From the NCBI RefSeq assembly GCF_000003815.2, contig NC_049993.1, positions 6,200,706 to 6,264,705 on the forward strand: a DNA stretch of 64,000 bases. The letters run 5' to 3'. The translations under genes were made by a program, and so were the position numbers. The number at the start of each line of letters is the position of its first letter. Within the stretch, counting starts at the first letter, position 1. This stretch comes from Branchiostoma floridae (Eukaryota; Chordata; Leptocardii; Amphioxiformes; Branchiostomatidae). Below, piece by piece: positions 24,703 through 38,200 of this stretch. The notes below the pieces were generated by a model. That model saw nothing but the letters and a program-made list of their open reading frames with translations. It had not been told where the DNA came from and did no database searches.

Positions 24703-27700
24703 TCATCTCCTCAGCCTGAGGAAGAAGGCGTGTTTGCACTCCGTGCTGTCCTCGGGGTAGTACTTGTCATAGAAGTCAAGGGCAAACTCCTCGACCTTGA
24801 AGCCAAACTTCTGGTACAGCATCATGGCGGGGTTAGTGGCGGAGACGTGCAAGGTCACGTCCTTCCCCATACAGGTCTGCAAGGTCAAGGACAAAAGTCA
24901 TTTTATTTTAATGTTTGACAAGGATCAGGAAAGAAGCATCTAAATGGTAGATACCAACTAATTACATCACGGCCATTGTCAAAAATCTAGGATTTGTATA
25001 AAATTCTGAAAATCCAAACCATTTCCCATTTGCTCCATTGTAAATAGAATGGCATAATTGCATCATCCATTATGGCATAAATCGGACATTGGAGTAAAAT
25101 ATCGCCAGGTCACATTGCATGCTGACCCAGAAATACATGTTTGTGATAGAAAACAATCTTTTACATGTACTTGTAAGTCCCACAACTCAATAAATAGAAC
25201 CTTGTACAAAATAAAGTATGATAATAAACACTACCCAAAATGATGGGAGATTAAGACAAAAAAAGACAGAGCTTGATCTACAAAAATTTCTTGTAAAGAT
25301 TAGACCTCGTCATTGTCGTGTGTAATGAAATTAATATGTAATTTACTTGCTGTAGCCTAACCTGTATGAGGTGGTACATCATGTGTCTAACCTGTATGAG
25401 GTGGTACATCAGGTGTCTAACCTGTATGAGGTGGTACATCATGTGTCTAACCTGTATGAGGTGGTACATCATGTGTCTAACCTGTATGAGGTGGTACATC
25501 ATGTGCCTAACCTGTATGAGGTGGTACATCATGTGTCTAACCTGTACGAGGTGGTACATCATGTGTCTAACCTGTATGAGGTGGTACATCATGTGTCTAA
25601 CCTGTACGAGGTGGTACATCATGTGTCTAACCTGTATGAGATGGTACATCATGAAGGTTCCGATTCCCGCCTGTCTCCACTCCGGGTGGACCAGAACAAA
25701 CGACACGTATGCCTCGTTGATTTTGACGTCGGGTACGAGGAAGGAGAAGCCAATCACCACCTGCCTGCAGTAGAGAAAAAGTTGAAACATGAAACCTCTG
25801 CTGTGTTGAAGATAAGATGTCTTATATTTGTTTGTTTATTTGTTTGTTTATCAAACTTAACCATCACAATGGAGGAGGAGTCAGAACAGGTGATTTTTCA
25901 CCTCTGCATGTTGCCTCCCCTTCAAATTTCTACTCCACTACTGGCTGAAATAGAGTTTATGTCTACTAGGAAGGCTACAAGTCTGGGTAGTAAAGAACGT
26001 TCTTAGATCGCGACAGTTTCACGTCCACACCTGCGGGCGAGCACGGTTGTTCGACGTCGAATAGCGACGTTTGCGCTCGTTCCGTAGGTGTGGCGTTCGA
26101 ACGCGTTTGCACACTTGAATAAAGTGGAGTTGAGTATAAGCATTCAAAGCGGCTGGTCGTGTCTTCTTTTGTTGTCCGTCTGTCGAGCTCTCAACCCTCC
26201 TAAACCCGCTGCAATGGACCACCATCCTACATTCCCTACATTTATTCCCTACAGTTTATTTCCTGGGATGTCCCTGTAGCTCAACGGGTATCAACCTAAT
26301 AGTTGAGCCCCTTGTTCAAATCTGTCAGTTTCTGGGAGAGCTCAGTTCAAATCTAGGGATGAGCATCTCTGTGACGGCTGCATCTGTCTTTCTGAAGGTG
26401 TTAAGTTCGAGGAGGCGCCTCAAGTACATAAAAGGGGAAGGGCTACCAACTCTCCATGTAAAAATATACCCTGCTACAACAACAGCAAGGAAACATGCTC
26501 ACCTACCGGGTATGTACCACTAGGCAATACAAGGTTTACAACAACAACAGCTTCGAAGGATTGCTTAGATTCATAATGTACTTACTTGTACAGCACCACC
26601 ACACTGAAGTCTGGGTACTGCAGGCATTCAGACACTGAGAGGGAAAACAGATCAAAGTACATCGGATGTTGACAGCAAGTAATGATTAGAATAAGGCCAT
26701 ACAAAATGAATCAACAAAGTGACAAAGCTATTGATGACGGCAAAAATTAGCAGCAACAACAGCATTCAAAGTTTTGACTTGGGGAGGAAAAATGGCCTTA
26801 TGAACGTATGATGTGAGCACTATGTAATATCATAATAGTTTAACCATTATAAGGTTTACTGGCAGTCTTGCAGGTGATATAAGCTATTGTAGTAGTACAT
26901 TGTAGTTTGAGCCACTCACAGTCGATGCCAGGCCAGAAGTACTGTCTGCACAGGGCGTTGACTGTTGGGATGTGCTGTGGACGGACGTAGCAGTAGTCTA
27001 TGGGTGCGGGAGGGGGAGCTATCCACGTGGGGTCATTCCTGTAAGGACCAAAAAGAGACAAGAGATAACATTTGTAGATTAAAAGTGGTCCTGAGGACAG
27101 AGAAAAAAAGCATGATGTTATAGATGCTTCATCAATAGTTATTATGATTGCATTTGCTTTATAATTATACATCACAGAAAACACACTTAACATTTGAGCA
27201 AAGTAATCCTGATAAACCAAGGACCACTACTCTTTTCAATAAGTGCGGTGGGTTCCTGAACATGCTTGAGGTGTGGCTCTCCTCAAACACCTCCATTTAA
27301 CGTCCTATTAGGGGGACCGTCCTAACTGCACCTAGGTACTCATTTTCACCTGAGTGAAGCAAGGAAAGCCGTGTTAAGTGCCTTTCCCAAGGATACAAGA
27401 TCAGTGGCACATCAATGGATTTGAACCCAGAACAAACATTTGACCATATGATTTCATAAATATTTAGAATGAAAGCTGTACCTGTGTGGATAGGCCTGTA
27501 TCTCCATGAGAAGTTTGAGTTTGAGTGGTCTGCTCTCATAGTCACGCCTGATGTAGGGTTTCAGTACTCTGTTGGAACAGAATCATACATGTCAAGAGCG
27601 AGAAAACCAGACATAAAAAAATGTAGTTTCACTACAACACATGCCTACAATATAATGTAACCCGTGATTCTTCTGATTTGTCACTATTATAATAATGGGC

Positions 27701-30700
27701 CCCCTCCCCACTCACCTGGCAGTGCAAGTAAGGACAGATGATACTCTGTAACCCTGTGATCTTTTAGCCTGGTATCCAGCTGTGTTGTTAGCCTGGTATA
27801 CAGCCGTATGATGCAAAAGACTCGGGAGCTATAATAATATTATAGCTCCCGAGTCTTTTGCATTTGAAGAGAGGACAGATGAGACTCAGGAGCTATAAAA
27901 CATGGCTGGATACCAGGCTACTTATTCTTCTTATTTTGTCACTAAAAATGCACCCCCCTCCCCTCTCACCTGGCAGTGGAAGGACTGATGATACTCTGCA
28001 GCCCTGTCTGTTCCCTACTCACCTGGCAGTGTAAGGACTGATGATGCTCTGCAGCCCTGTCTGTTCCCTACTCACCTGGCAGTGTAAGGACTGATGAAAC
28101 TCTGCAGCCCTGTCTGTTCCCTACTCACCTGGCAGTGTAAGGACTGATGAAACTCTGCAGCCCTGTCTGTTCCCTACTCACCTGGCAGTGTAAGGACTGA
28201 TGATACTCTGCAGCCCTGTCTGTTCCCTACTCACCTGGCAGTGTAAGGACTGATGATACTCTGCAGCCCTGTCTGTTCCCTACTCACCTGGCAGTGTAAG
28301 GACTGATAATACTCTGCAGCCCTGTCTGTTCCCTACTCACCTGGCAGTGTAAGGACTGATGATACTCTGCAGCCCTGTCTGTTCCCTACTCACCTGGCAG
28401 TGTAAGGACTGATGAAACTCTGCAGCCCTGTCTGTTCCCTACTCACCTGGCAGTGTAAGGACTGATGAAACTCTGCAGCCCTGTCTGTTCCCTACTCACC
28501 TGGCAGTGTAAGGACTGATGATACTCTGCAGCCCTGTCTGTTCCCTACTCACCTGGCAGTGGAAGGACTGATGATACTCTGCAGCCCTGTCTGTTCCCTA
28601 CTCACCTGGCAGTGTAAGGACTGATAATACTCTGCAGCCCTGTCTGTTCCCTACTCACCTGGCAGTGTAAGGACTGATGATGCTCTGCAGCCCTGTCTGT
28701 TCCCTACTCACCTGGCAGTGTAAGGACTGATGATGCTCTGCAGCCCTGTCTGTTCCCTACTCACCTGGCAGTGTAAGAACTGATAATACTCTGCAGCCCT
28801 GTCTGTTCCCTACTCACCTGGCAGTGTAAGGACTGATAATACTCTGCAGCCCTGTCTGTTCCCTACTCACCTGGCAGTGTAAGGACTGATAATACTCTGC
28901 AGCCCTGTCTGTTCCCTACTCACCTGGCAGTGTAAGGACTGATGATGCTCTGCAGCCCTGTCTGTTCCCTACTCACCTAGCAGTGTAAGGACTGATGATA
29001 CTCTGCAGCCCTGTCTGTTCCCTACTCACCTGGCAGTGTAAGGACTGATGATGCTCTGCAGCCCTGTCTGTTCCCTACTCACCTAGCAGTGTAAGGACTG
29101 ATGATACTCTGCAGCCCTGTCTGTTCCCTACTCACCTGGCAGTGTAAGGACTGATGATACTCTGCAGCCCTGTCTGTTCCCTACTCACCTGGCAGTGTAA
29201 GGACTGATGATGCTGCAGCCCTGTCTGTTCCCTACTCACCTGGCAGTGTAAGGACTGATGATGCTCTGCAGCCCTGTCTGTTCCCTACTCACCTGGCAGT
29301 GTAAGGACTGATGATACTCTGCAGCCCTGTCTGTTCCCTACTCACCTGGCAGTGTAAGGACTGATGATACTCTGCAGCNNNNNNNNNNNNNNNNNNNNNN
29401 NNNNNNNNNNNNNNNNNNNNNNNNNNNNNNNNNNNNNNNNNNNNNNNNNNNNNNNNNNNNNNNNNNNNNNNNNNNNNNCAGTGTAAGGACTGATGATGCT
29501 CTGCAGCCCTGTCTGTTCCCTACTCACCTGGCAGTGTAAGGACTGATGATGCTCTGCAGCCCTGTCTGTTCCCTACTCACCTGGCAGTGTAAGAACTGAT
29601 AATACTCTGCAGCCCTGTCTGTTCCCTACTCACCTGGCAGTGTAAGGACTGATAATACTCTGCAGCCCTGTCTGTTCCCTACTCACCTGGCAGTGTAAGG
29701 ACTGATAATACTCTGCAGCCCTGTCTGTTCCCTACTCACCTGGCAGTGTAAGGACTGATGATGCTCTGCAGCCCTGTCTGTTCCCTACTCACCTAGCAGT
29801 GTAAGGACTGATGATACTCTGCAGCCCTGTCTGTTCCCTACTCACCTGGCAGTGTAAGGACTGATGATGCTCTGCAGCCCTGTCTGTTCCCTACTCACCT
29901 AGCAGTGTAAGGACTGATGATACTCTGCAGCCCTGTCTGTTCCCTACTCACCTGGCAGTGTAAGGACTGATGATACTCTGCAGCCCTGTCTGTTCCCTAC
30001 TCACCTGGCAGTGTAAGGACTGATGATGCTGCAGCCCTGTCTGTTCCCTACTCACCTGGCAGTGTAAGGACTGATGATGCTCTGCAGCCCTGTCTGTTCC
30101 CTACTCACCTGGCAGTGTAAGGACTGATGATACTCTGCAGCCCTGTCTGTTCCCTACTCACCTGGCAGTGTAAGGACTGATGATACTCTGCAGCCCTGTC
30201 TGTTCCCTACTCACCTGGCAGTGTAAGGACTGATGATGCTCTGCAGCCCTGTCTGTTCCCTACTCACCTGGCAGTGTAAGGACTGATGATACTCTGCAGC
30301 CCTGTCTGTTCCCTACTCACCTGGCAGTGTAAGGACTGATGATACTCTGCAGCCCTGTCTGTTCGTCCGTCCCCACCAGCCTGTTCAGGAAGGTGCGTGG
30401 CTGCTGCCCCTGTGCCTTCACCGTGTGCGCCCGGCTCTGGAACCGGTCCAGGATGCGGAAGTCGCCGGCCGACCTTGAGACGAGCCCCTGCAGCCTGGAC
30501 GGACTGAAGGGTTCCGGCCAAGCGTTGTCGGTCGCGGTTGCTGTCCCCGTTGCCTCTTGGATACTCGCTGCCACCGCAGCGTCAATGTCAAACAGGGGCA
30601 GTCCTCTCTCTCTCTTCATCTGTTGTGGAGTGAGGGAGTGTTTTATATCACTGGAACAGTCAAATGTTCTGACTTCCAGCAATCATATATGTACAGGGGA

Positions 30701-32214
30701 GATGGAAATATGCTGGTTGGGCCAGAAAAAGATTCAGTTAACAGATACAAAATGAACCTATCGTTGGATAAATTCAACTTCTCCTTGCTTTTCTGTTATA
30801 GTGGACATAAAAGAACAGCTATGTTTTATGATCAATGGCTTGTCTAGTTCCATTAGGAATATGATTTTTTCTACAGTATGAAATAAGGAAAATGGTTTTG
30901 TATAACCTTATACAGTTCATTTCTCTCTATGGTATACCATCTACACTCTACTACAAATTGACATTCATCCTCTATTTTATTTAAATTACAATATTTGCAT
31001 AGTCTTTGTTCCAGAGGGGTGCATATTAAGACAAGCGGTTGTACACCCACCTGCCTGACCAGCAGCTTCCTGCGCAGCCGACGCGCCTGCGGAATGCTGT
31101 CCACTGCCGTCAGGTGCGCATTCAGGTGGCGCAGCAGCTGCCTCTCCTCATACAGGCTCATGGTGACGTACCTGGGAACATTCAGTTGTTTGTTTATTTG
31201 TTTGTTTATTTGCATGAGACAAAATGTCTGAGTTTATTTCAAATATGGAAGTTGGACTTACACAAATATCTAAGTCTTGGAACATTTCCTTTGAAATTGA
31301 AAATTGACAACAAAAAATAATGCAGCAAATCAAGTTAAAGTATCACTTAAGCAACAAATTTGTGTTGCTTCCAGCACGGTAAGATTTAGAATATAGAAAG
31401 AATATAGATAGATTTAATTTTATTTCCTTCATTTGTATCCATATCTATTGTATTACGTTTATGTTGGTATGGTGGCCTTGAATAGGAGACCTTTATAAGG
31501 AACACCAGTTCCACTGTGATGGAAAAGCTTAAGTAAAGGAAGAAAGAAAGAAACACATTAAGGAAATTGTACTTTGGTTTCTTGGGTTCCTCTGTTTCCT
31601 CCTCTTCCTCCTTCCCTTTCCGCACTGCACCTTTCTCTTCTTCAGCATCATCTACCTTCTCTACTACCTCTTCCTTCACTTTGTGTTCTTCCTCTCCCTC
31701 ACTCTCCCCTTCCTCACTTCCCTCTGTGGACGTTCTCTTCTCCTGTTTGTCCCCCTCCTGGGGGGTGGTAGGAGGGGGGGTGGGGCAGCTGAAGAGGTTG
31801 GAGGGGGGGAGCTCCATGCCAGGGTCGAGCTCCAGGTCTGCGTCATCACTCAGTATCGCTTCAGGAAGGGTTTCTGGGAAAAACAGTAACACAGTAACCA
31901 GAACGGCACACAATTCTTTTGTGACTACTGTAAATTCATTTACTCTTGAGGTGGTTTCATTTTGTGGTAGGACGGAAATGGAGCTTTTTGCAGTGTTTTG
32001 AATTTGTTAACGTTTGTGAATACATTCAAAACACATATTTGCAGTGTACCACAGAAACAGCGAAAATAAAACCCAAGAGAAAGTTTGCCAGCATATGTTT
32101 TACTTTATACCAACACATAAATGCTTCTGTTTCCCTGAATGACCAAAAGTTTGCACTTTCACAGAGCTGTATTGTCTTTGCCAATGAAGTTATATTTTGG
32201 GCATGTTTGTCTCT

Positions 32215-32287
<73 letters not shown>

Positions 32288-35200
32288 CTAAATATCTAGA
32301 GAAGCCTTGGATGGATCCTGAGGATATTTCAATAGGTAGGCAGGTTGGGGTCAGAAAAACAAAGGTCAAGTTCGATAATGGGCCCACTAGCAGCTTTTTA
32401 AAGTACTGCAGCGTAACTCCTATTTCTGTAGTCTAATTTACATAATCGTTGAACCACTTACCATCTGGCCTGAGGTCTCTCTCTGTCAGGAAGCCACTCA
32501 GAGGAGTGCTGCAGGCAGAACGGGAATCCAGCCCTGCAAACATCTAAACAACAACAACAACAAACATGTGCTGTAAATGCCTTCAAGTTTGTGGTGACTT
32601 AAATTCACAGCAGGGCTTCCGCTTTTAATTTTTCGTCCCTTTCATTGTTTTGGAGCCCATGTTGTTGATTTTCCTGTTAAAATATGTCATTTCAAACCTG
32701 TGAAAATAAAGTTTCAACAGTTTTGTCATGAAGGTATGGATGGAGTAGAATTTTTTTCCATCCTTAGATGGAGGGACAGGTCCAGGAGACCTTGAGAGTA
32801 AGGAGAAAATTGAGTTTCTGTGGTGCTTTTAAGTTTGTGATACACTACAGCCCCATACTGGGGTAATTGTAATATTGAATGAAATATCAACAATGTATGA
32901 CTAGCATCCATTCTAGTAGCGGGCTCCAAAGTCTCATTGAGGTATTAATTCAATAATAGACCAATTCATTGATTATAATATTTTGATTCATTGGTTTATT
33001 ACTCAGTTGATTGATTGTTTGATTGCTTTGAGGAGGTTTTTATTATACAAATAATCAAACCTCTGTCTCTGAGAACTCGAGGTCATCTGAGGGCGTAGGG
33101 GTGGGCGTGGCCAGGTCCTCCCGGGACACGTTTGGCGATGTGTCTGATGAGGTGGATCCAGGCTGGAGTCAAACACACACTTACAGTTAGAAATGGTAAA
33201 ACTCTTTCCCAAACCATGTATATACTCCGATACATGTACCGTTAGTGTTAGTCTGTGCTCTTATTGCATTTTACTAACATGGGGATGAAAAAAAAATGGG
33301 AGGACCACCAAGATCACATGAATAGGTTTTTATATACAAGCATAAACTTTTGACAGACAATACAGACTAAAATTAAGGGTTAATGACCTGCTTTCCTTCA
33401 GTATATACGGTGCCATAATTCATGATCGGTTCCTACATGATTGTATAATGAGCGACGGAGCATAGCGTAATTCCATGTGTTACTGTGTTATAACCAACAT
33501 GAAAAGGGGCCATTTGATTGGTTGACGTCGCCTGGCTATATGATAATGACAATTAACATACTAAAACAACCAAAGATGAAGAAAGGAAAATGAATGTGCT
33601 TACCTGGGGAGACACTGATGTCCCTTTCTTGGCTTTCCTGATGTCCTTCGCTTCCTGTAAAATATGTCCAACATGTGGGTGATACAAACAACTCCTGTGT
33701 TCTGACATGGTAGAGAAAAGGGTTGTGTACTTGTACATGGCCACTACAGTCACACAAGATGCTGTAACCCAATGACAAACTGACCAAACCATGGCGTGTA
33801 ATTCAATTGTCTCACGAGACTGAATGATGCCAACAATGGACTGTATACATTCCTGTGAAATTGTTCGGGTACAGGTTCAGACCTAAACATCAACAAGTGT
33901 CCCTGTACCTCTGCCTTTCACAAATCACCCGGATAGGAGACCTGGCAAATCCCTGTCTTGTTATCAGCCAGCAAAAGGTTATGTCACCCCGTAAGGTGCT
34001 ATAAGCCCGTCGTGTGTAAACATATCGACCACTGATGATGATGATGACATCATCCTTATGTACTATTCAGATCTTTGGTATATTGTAAATGTGTTTGTTC
34101 TTACATGTTATTCTGTTTTAAAATGAAATGATTAAAATTAAAGTACAAAAAAGAAGTTATGAGTCCCCGTACCAGAGTCCTGGACCTCTTCTCCTTGATC
34201 TCCATAGCTGACTGGATGGACATCTGTTTTTTCCGACACCTCAGCCCTTCGACGCGGATGGTCGGCTCAAACATGTCCCTCCGCGGGCGCTTAAACACCT
34301 GTTTGGGCGGGGCCTCGCCTGGGGAAGACAAGGTGGCAGACATTTACATCAGATTAGACACAGGACAGTAATCACAGAGGAAAACTTCTTCCCGAAAGCA
34401 GCACATATGGCCCTACATCTTCACCTCCACTAATCTTGAATGAACTTTAAGAAGTTCAACTTAAAATCAACCCAAGTCAATTGCATCCATCTTTGGCACA
34501 GGTAAAGAGGAACACTACATAAAGGATAAGAAGTCACAAAAACACAAGACTTTGCAATTAGTTGTTACCGGTACAAAAGTTAGCCTCCATAGCAGGCTCT
34601 TTTCTTGGCTCATAACACTTTTGTTGGCCATTTCTTTTTGTACTGGGTCACTTGAAAAAGGCCCCAGAGAGCCCTCTAATATTGGAGGCACACCTGAGTT
34701 TTCTGGCCAGTACACGGGTGGCTTGTTCTCGATCAGGCCCCACCATGCAGGTTCGTTGAATTCTCTCGCTCCTGATCGGAACACCTGGTGGTTGCCTACG
34801 GACAACACCCCGGCAACGGTGCTCCACCAAGTTGAGGTCTTCTTTCTGTTCAAACACAAATGTAGGCTGAGCAGTTAATGCCATGGTTCAAAAACACCAG
34901 GTCCAGGGTTACTCATTCCTAGACTGAGAATGCTACATTCAGGAAGAAATAAATCCACTAAGGCCATGTTGATTTGATTATATGGATGACATCCTCTGGG
35001 AATCCCAAAACTGATGCAAGCATGCAAATAAAAAAAAAAAAGTTAAGCAAAAATAAAAAGTTGCCTCATCAAATTTGAGTGATCTGGAAGGTTGGACAAA
35101 TAACAAGCACAGAGTATAGAATACAGAACAATAGATTCTTCTTTTAAGTTTTCACATGCTTCTTCTTTGACATTGGAATTGACATTAACATTGGTATAAA

Positions 35201-38200
35201 TTTTCCGATACACACATGTATATAAATATTTTATTTTTGGAAACGACTGAAAATTGCTGCATGCGATGTCATCCAGATAATAAAATCAACATGGCCTTAC
35301 TAACAAAATAAATCACATGGAGGTAAAAACATGATTTTCCTTGTACAGGTAACAGGAGGTGCACAGATCACCTGTCTCCAAGAAGAAGAGTCCAGTTCTT
35401 CTCGATGAAGGAGCAGATGTCCTCCTTCCAGCGGAAGTACCCCTTCTTGCCACGCCCCGCCAGCTGGAGGTTGTACATCGTCAAGATGACAACCTGCTGC
35501 CTGTCAATCAATCAATCAATCAACAATTGGTCACTCAATCCATCATTCACAAGTGAAAATAAGTCATGGCAATACTTTGAATGAAGACTCATCTGTGTTG
35601 GTATAATCTATAGTGGAACAGTTTTGAGCTTTGTTCCAACAGTAAGAAGACATTCAACATGAATTTTCAGTTTATCTTGTCGATCTTCATCAGATGACTG
35701 ATTCACTGTGCTGGCATTCCGGAGGTCGGAGGTGACGTCAGGAGCCAATCAAAAGTGGGGGGAAATTCTGTCTAGATAGGTTCCGTCTTCCTGCCACTTT
35801 TGATTTGCTCCTGATGTCTCTTCTGACTTCTGGAACGTCAGTGCAGTGATACAGTCTATATATGTTTATTGTTGCTGACACAGTTATGTTCACTCTCCGC
35901 CACTGCTACATTTAATCCAGTGTCTAGGTTTTTAAACTAAATTTGATTATGTATGTTTGTGAAGTGTAACAACTTTTAAGATTTTATGAAATGTAATTCT
36001 TTGGCACATTTCATGTGGCATTTATAATGTCATTTGCCATGCCAAGAACCAATAAAGCTGAATCTGAATCTCAGTCTTCTGATGAAGATTGATGAGACTG
36101 AAAATTGAGTGTTTTCCTTGTGTTGAAACAAAGCTTAAAACTGTTCAACCATGACAATACTTATACATGTAAAACACAGATGGTTTGGCATAATTATGGT
36201 GACAGAAGACCACACCCACTCCCTCCCTCCTTACCATGTGAGGCGGACCCGTTCAAACCACTCCTGTCCCTTCTCGTTGCACCTGGCACAGGTGAACCTG
36301 AAGAAGTTGTCTCCTTCCAAACAACTTGGACGGTTTGTCTTCAGACAACCTGGAAGGTAGACAATTTATAAACATTTTTGCTGCTCATTATGGTTATTCA
36401 GAAACAATCCTAGACTAGAAAGGCCGACATTTGCTTGGGTGCAAATACAGCATATTTCAGCCATACCCATTCCCACGCAACATTGGACTGTTCCAAGTTA
36501 CCCCTGCGCAAAAGTGCAATATTTAAACTGTAAGTTATCCCCAAAAGAGAACTAATACTGTGAATTGATTCCAGGTCAAAACAGAGCTTGCCCAATATGA
36601 ACCGGGCCCATATGGAAGAATATAATCTTCCACAGGAGCGCCTATGCATAACTGATTGGCTTTTAGAATTGCGGCAGCTCCTATTTTTCCGAGAGTGAAA
36701 AAAAACAAACGTATCTTCCATTCAGAAGATTTTCATCATGAAATTACATGACGCCATTCAACAATTTCCACTTCGATAACTAAGTCTAAGTACCGCCATA
36801 ATCTCCTTGTGATGTGGGTACATTTATTATTGCATTGAACTTTTTTTTAATCAAGTAGGGCATACGTTTTAATAATTGTCAAGCAGGTGCAGGTACTGTG
36901 TAGTAGGAGTGTGTTGTTTGTTTGTTTTTTTTCAAGCTAAAAACTTCAATCTTCTTGTTTTGTATGAGCCATTACATAAACGGAGACGTCTCGAATTTTT
37001 ACAAGAATTTTACCACCCTGTCGCTTCATTTCTTTTCTGAAAAATCCCAGGACCAACAAGTTAACTTGATTTGGCTTTATCTATATATTTCATTTTCCTT
37101 CGAATTCTTTGTTAAGTATATGCCCTGCATACCACTGTTAAATTGTTTTACTTTGTATGCAATCAGCCATCGGACGTTATCTTGTCTGAGTGTTGTAATT
37201 TCCTGCTCGTAGCGTGCGAGACCTGGAGGATAGGAGTTTCTACCTTGTTCGGGGGTTTCTTTTCGGAGGTCAGTGGTGATACTCTGGTACTAAGAGTGTT
37301 TTTATTGTGGGACCGCGTGGCACGATCGGGAGCGCGTTGGTCTCAGGCCCGAGAGGTCCGGGGTTCAAATCCGCTTGCCGTGTCACCGATCTTGTGCCCT
37401 TGGGAAAGGCACTTTACACGACTTTCCTCACCTAACTCAGGTGTAAATGAGTACATAGCTGCGGCTAGTGGCAGTGACAGGCCTTTGTGGTGGCGACAGG
37501 CCATAGGGGCATGTTCGGGCATGACGCACCCGCCATGACACCTGAGTCAGGGGTAGGAGGAACCCCTTGCATCCTTGGTCGGAAATCCTCCTAGGAGACG
37601 GAAACTCCAAACAACAAACCTGCATCTGCTGGGACCGTCTTACACGTTGCATACAGAATGCCCCTGTAGGACTAGTGCGCCAGTGGACGAGAGGGTGGAG
37701 AAGGACGTGCACACCCCTCCTTCACCTTAAAAACCAAAGTGCAGGCCAGGCAGACGGGTCGCCTTAAACCCGTCCACCTACCATTGTCTTCCGAGACAGA
37801 CGGATGCCAACACATAAGAGTGTTTTATTGGGCTCAAACTCTGGCAGTTTAAAGTTACTTACAATTTGAATGTACAAAGGTTACGTCAAAAAAGAACAAC
37901 AACAACACTAACGTTAGAAGTACCTACATTTGTTTGGGAAAAATACATGCATTCTCGCCACTGTCAAACTTACGTATCAAAACTAAACGCAAACTGTCCA
38001 ATTTTCCCGCGTTTTCTGCCAAGTAGCATTTTCTCGATTGTCTCAACTAACCCCCAAAGTCAAATCTGCCAAAAATGATTGATAGTGCCATAGTGGTAAA
38101 TTCATCGACACAGACTTGTATTCTGACGTTCAATGCACGCGTACCATCCGATACCGCTCAAATGACCCTGTCTGAACTCCAAATCCTCGCAAACTACAAT

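Larger units (their letters stand above)
24703..27038 (-). other. KAT14: KAT14 GNAT acetyltransferase domain exons
   Basis: Exons 27038-26920, 26634-26586, 25764-25632 and 24876-24703 (residues about 583-740) encode the GNAT fold. Motif A, the acetyl-CoA pyrophosphate loop, is RQAGIGT in exon 25764-25632 (Q/R-x-x-G-x-G/A consensus). Motif B lies in the last exon around NPAMMLYQKFGFK, followed by the conserved tail. Exon 25764-25632 ends immediately after motif A, exactly where the 30-bp junction minisatellite starts. Confidence 0.85.

Noticed and set aside
25366-26006. Plus-strand open frames of 135 and 211 codons
   Set aside because: They are antisense shadows of the KAT14 30-bp repeat array and the neighbouring exon.
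27962-30360. CRISPR-like array
   Set aside because: Units are contiguous 53-bp tandem copies without unique spacers, they match a KAT14 exon end, and the genome is eukaryotic.
34515-34693. Extension of the KAT14 exon past 34694
   Set aside because: The frame stays open, but only the donor TCAG/GTGTGC at 34694 gives the phase needed to join exon 34318-34173.
37312-37385. tRNA gene
   Set aside because: The A and B boxes are present, but the acceptor stem does not pair cleanly and the segment continues into a SINE body with a target-site duplication.
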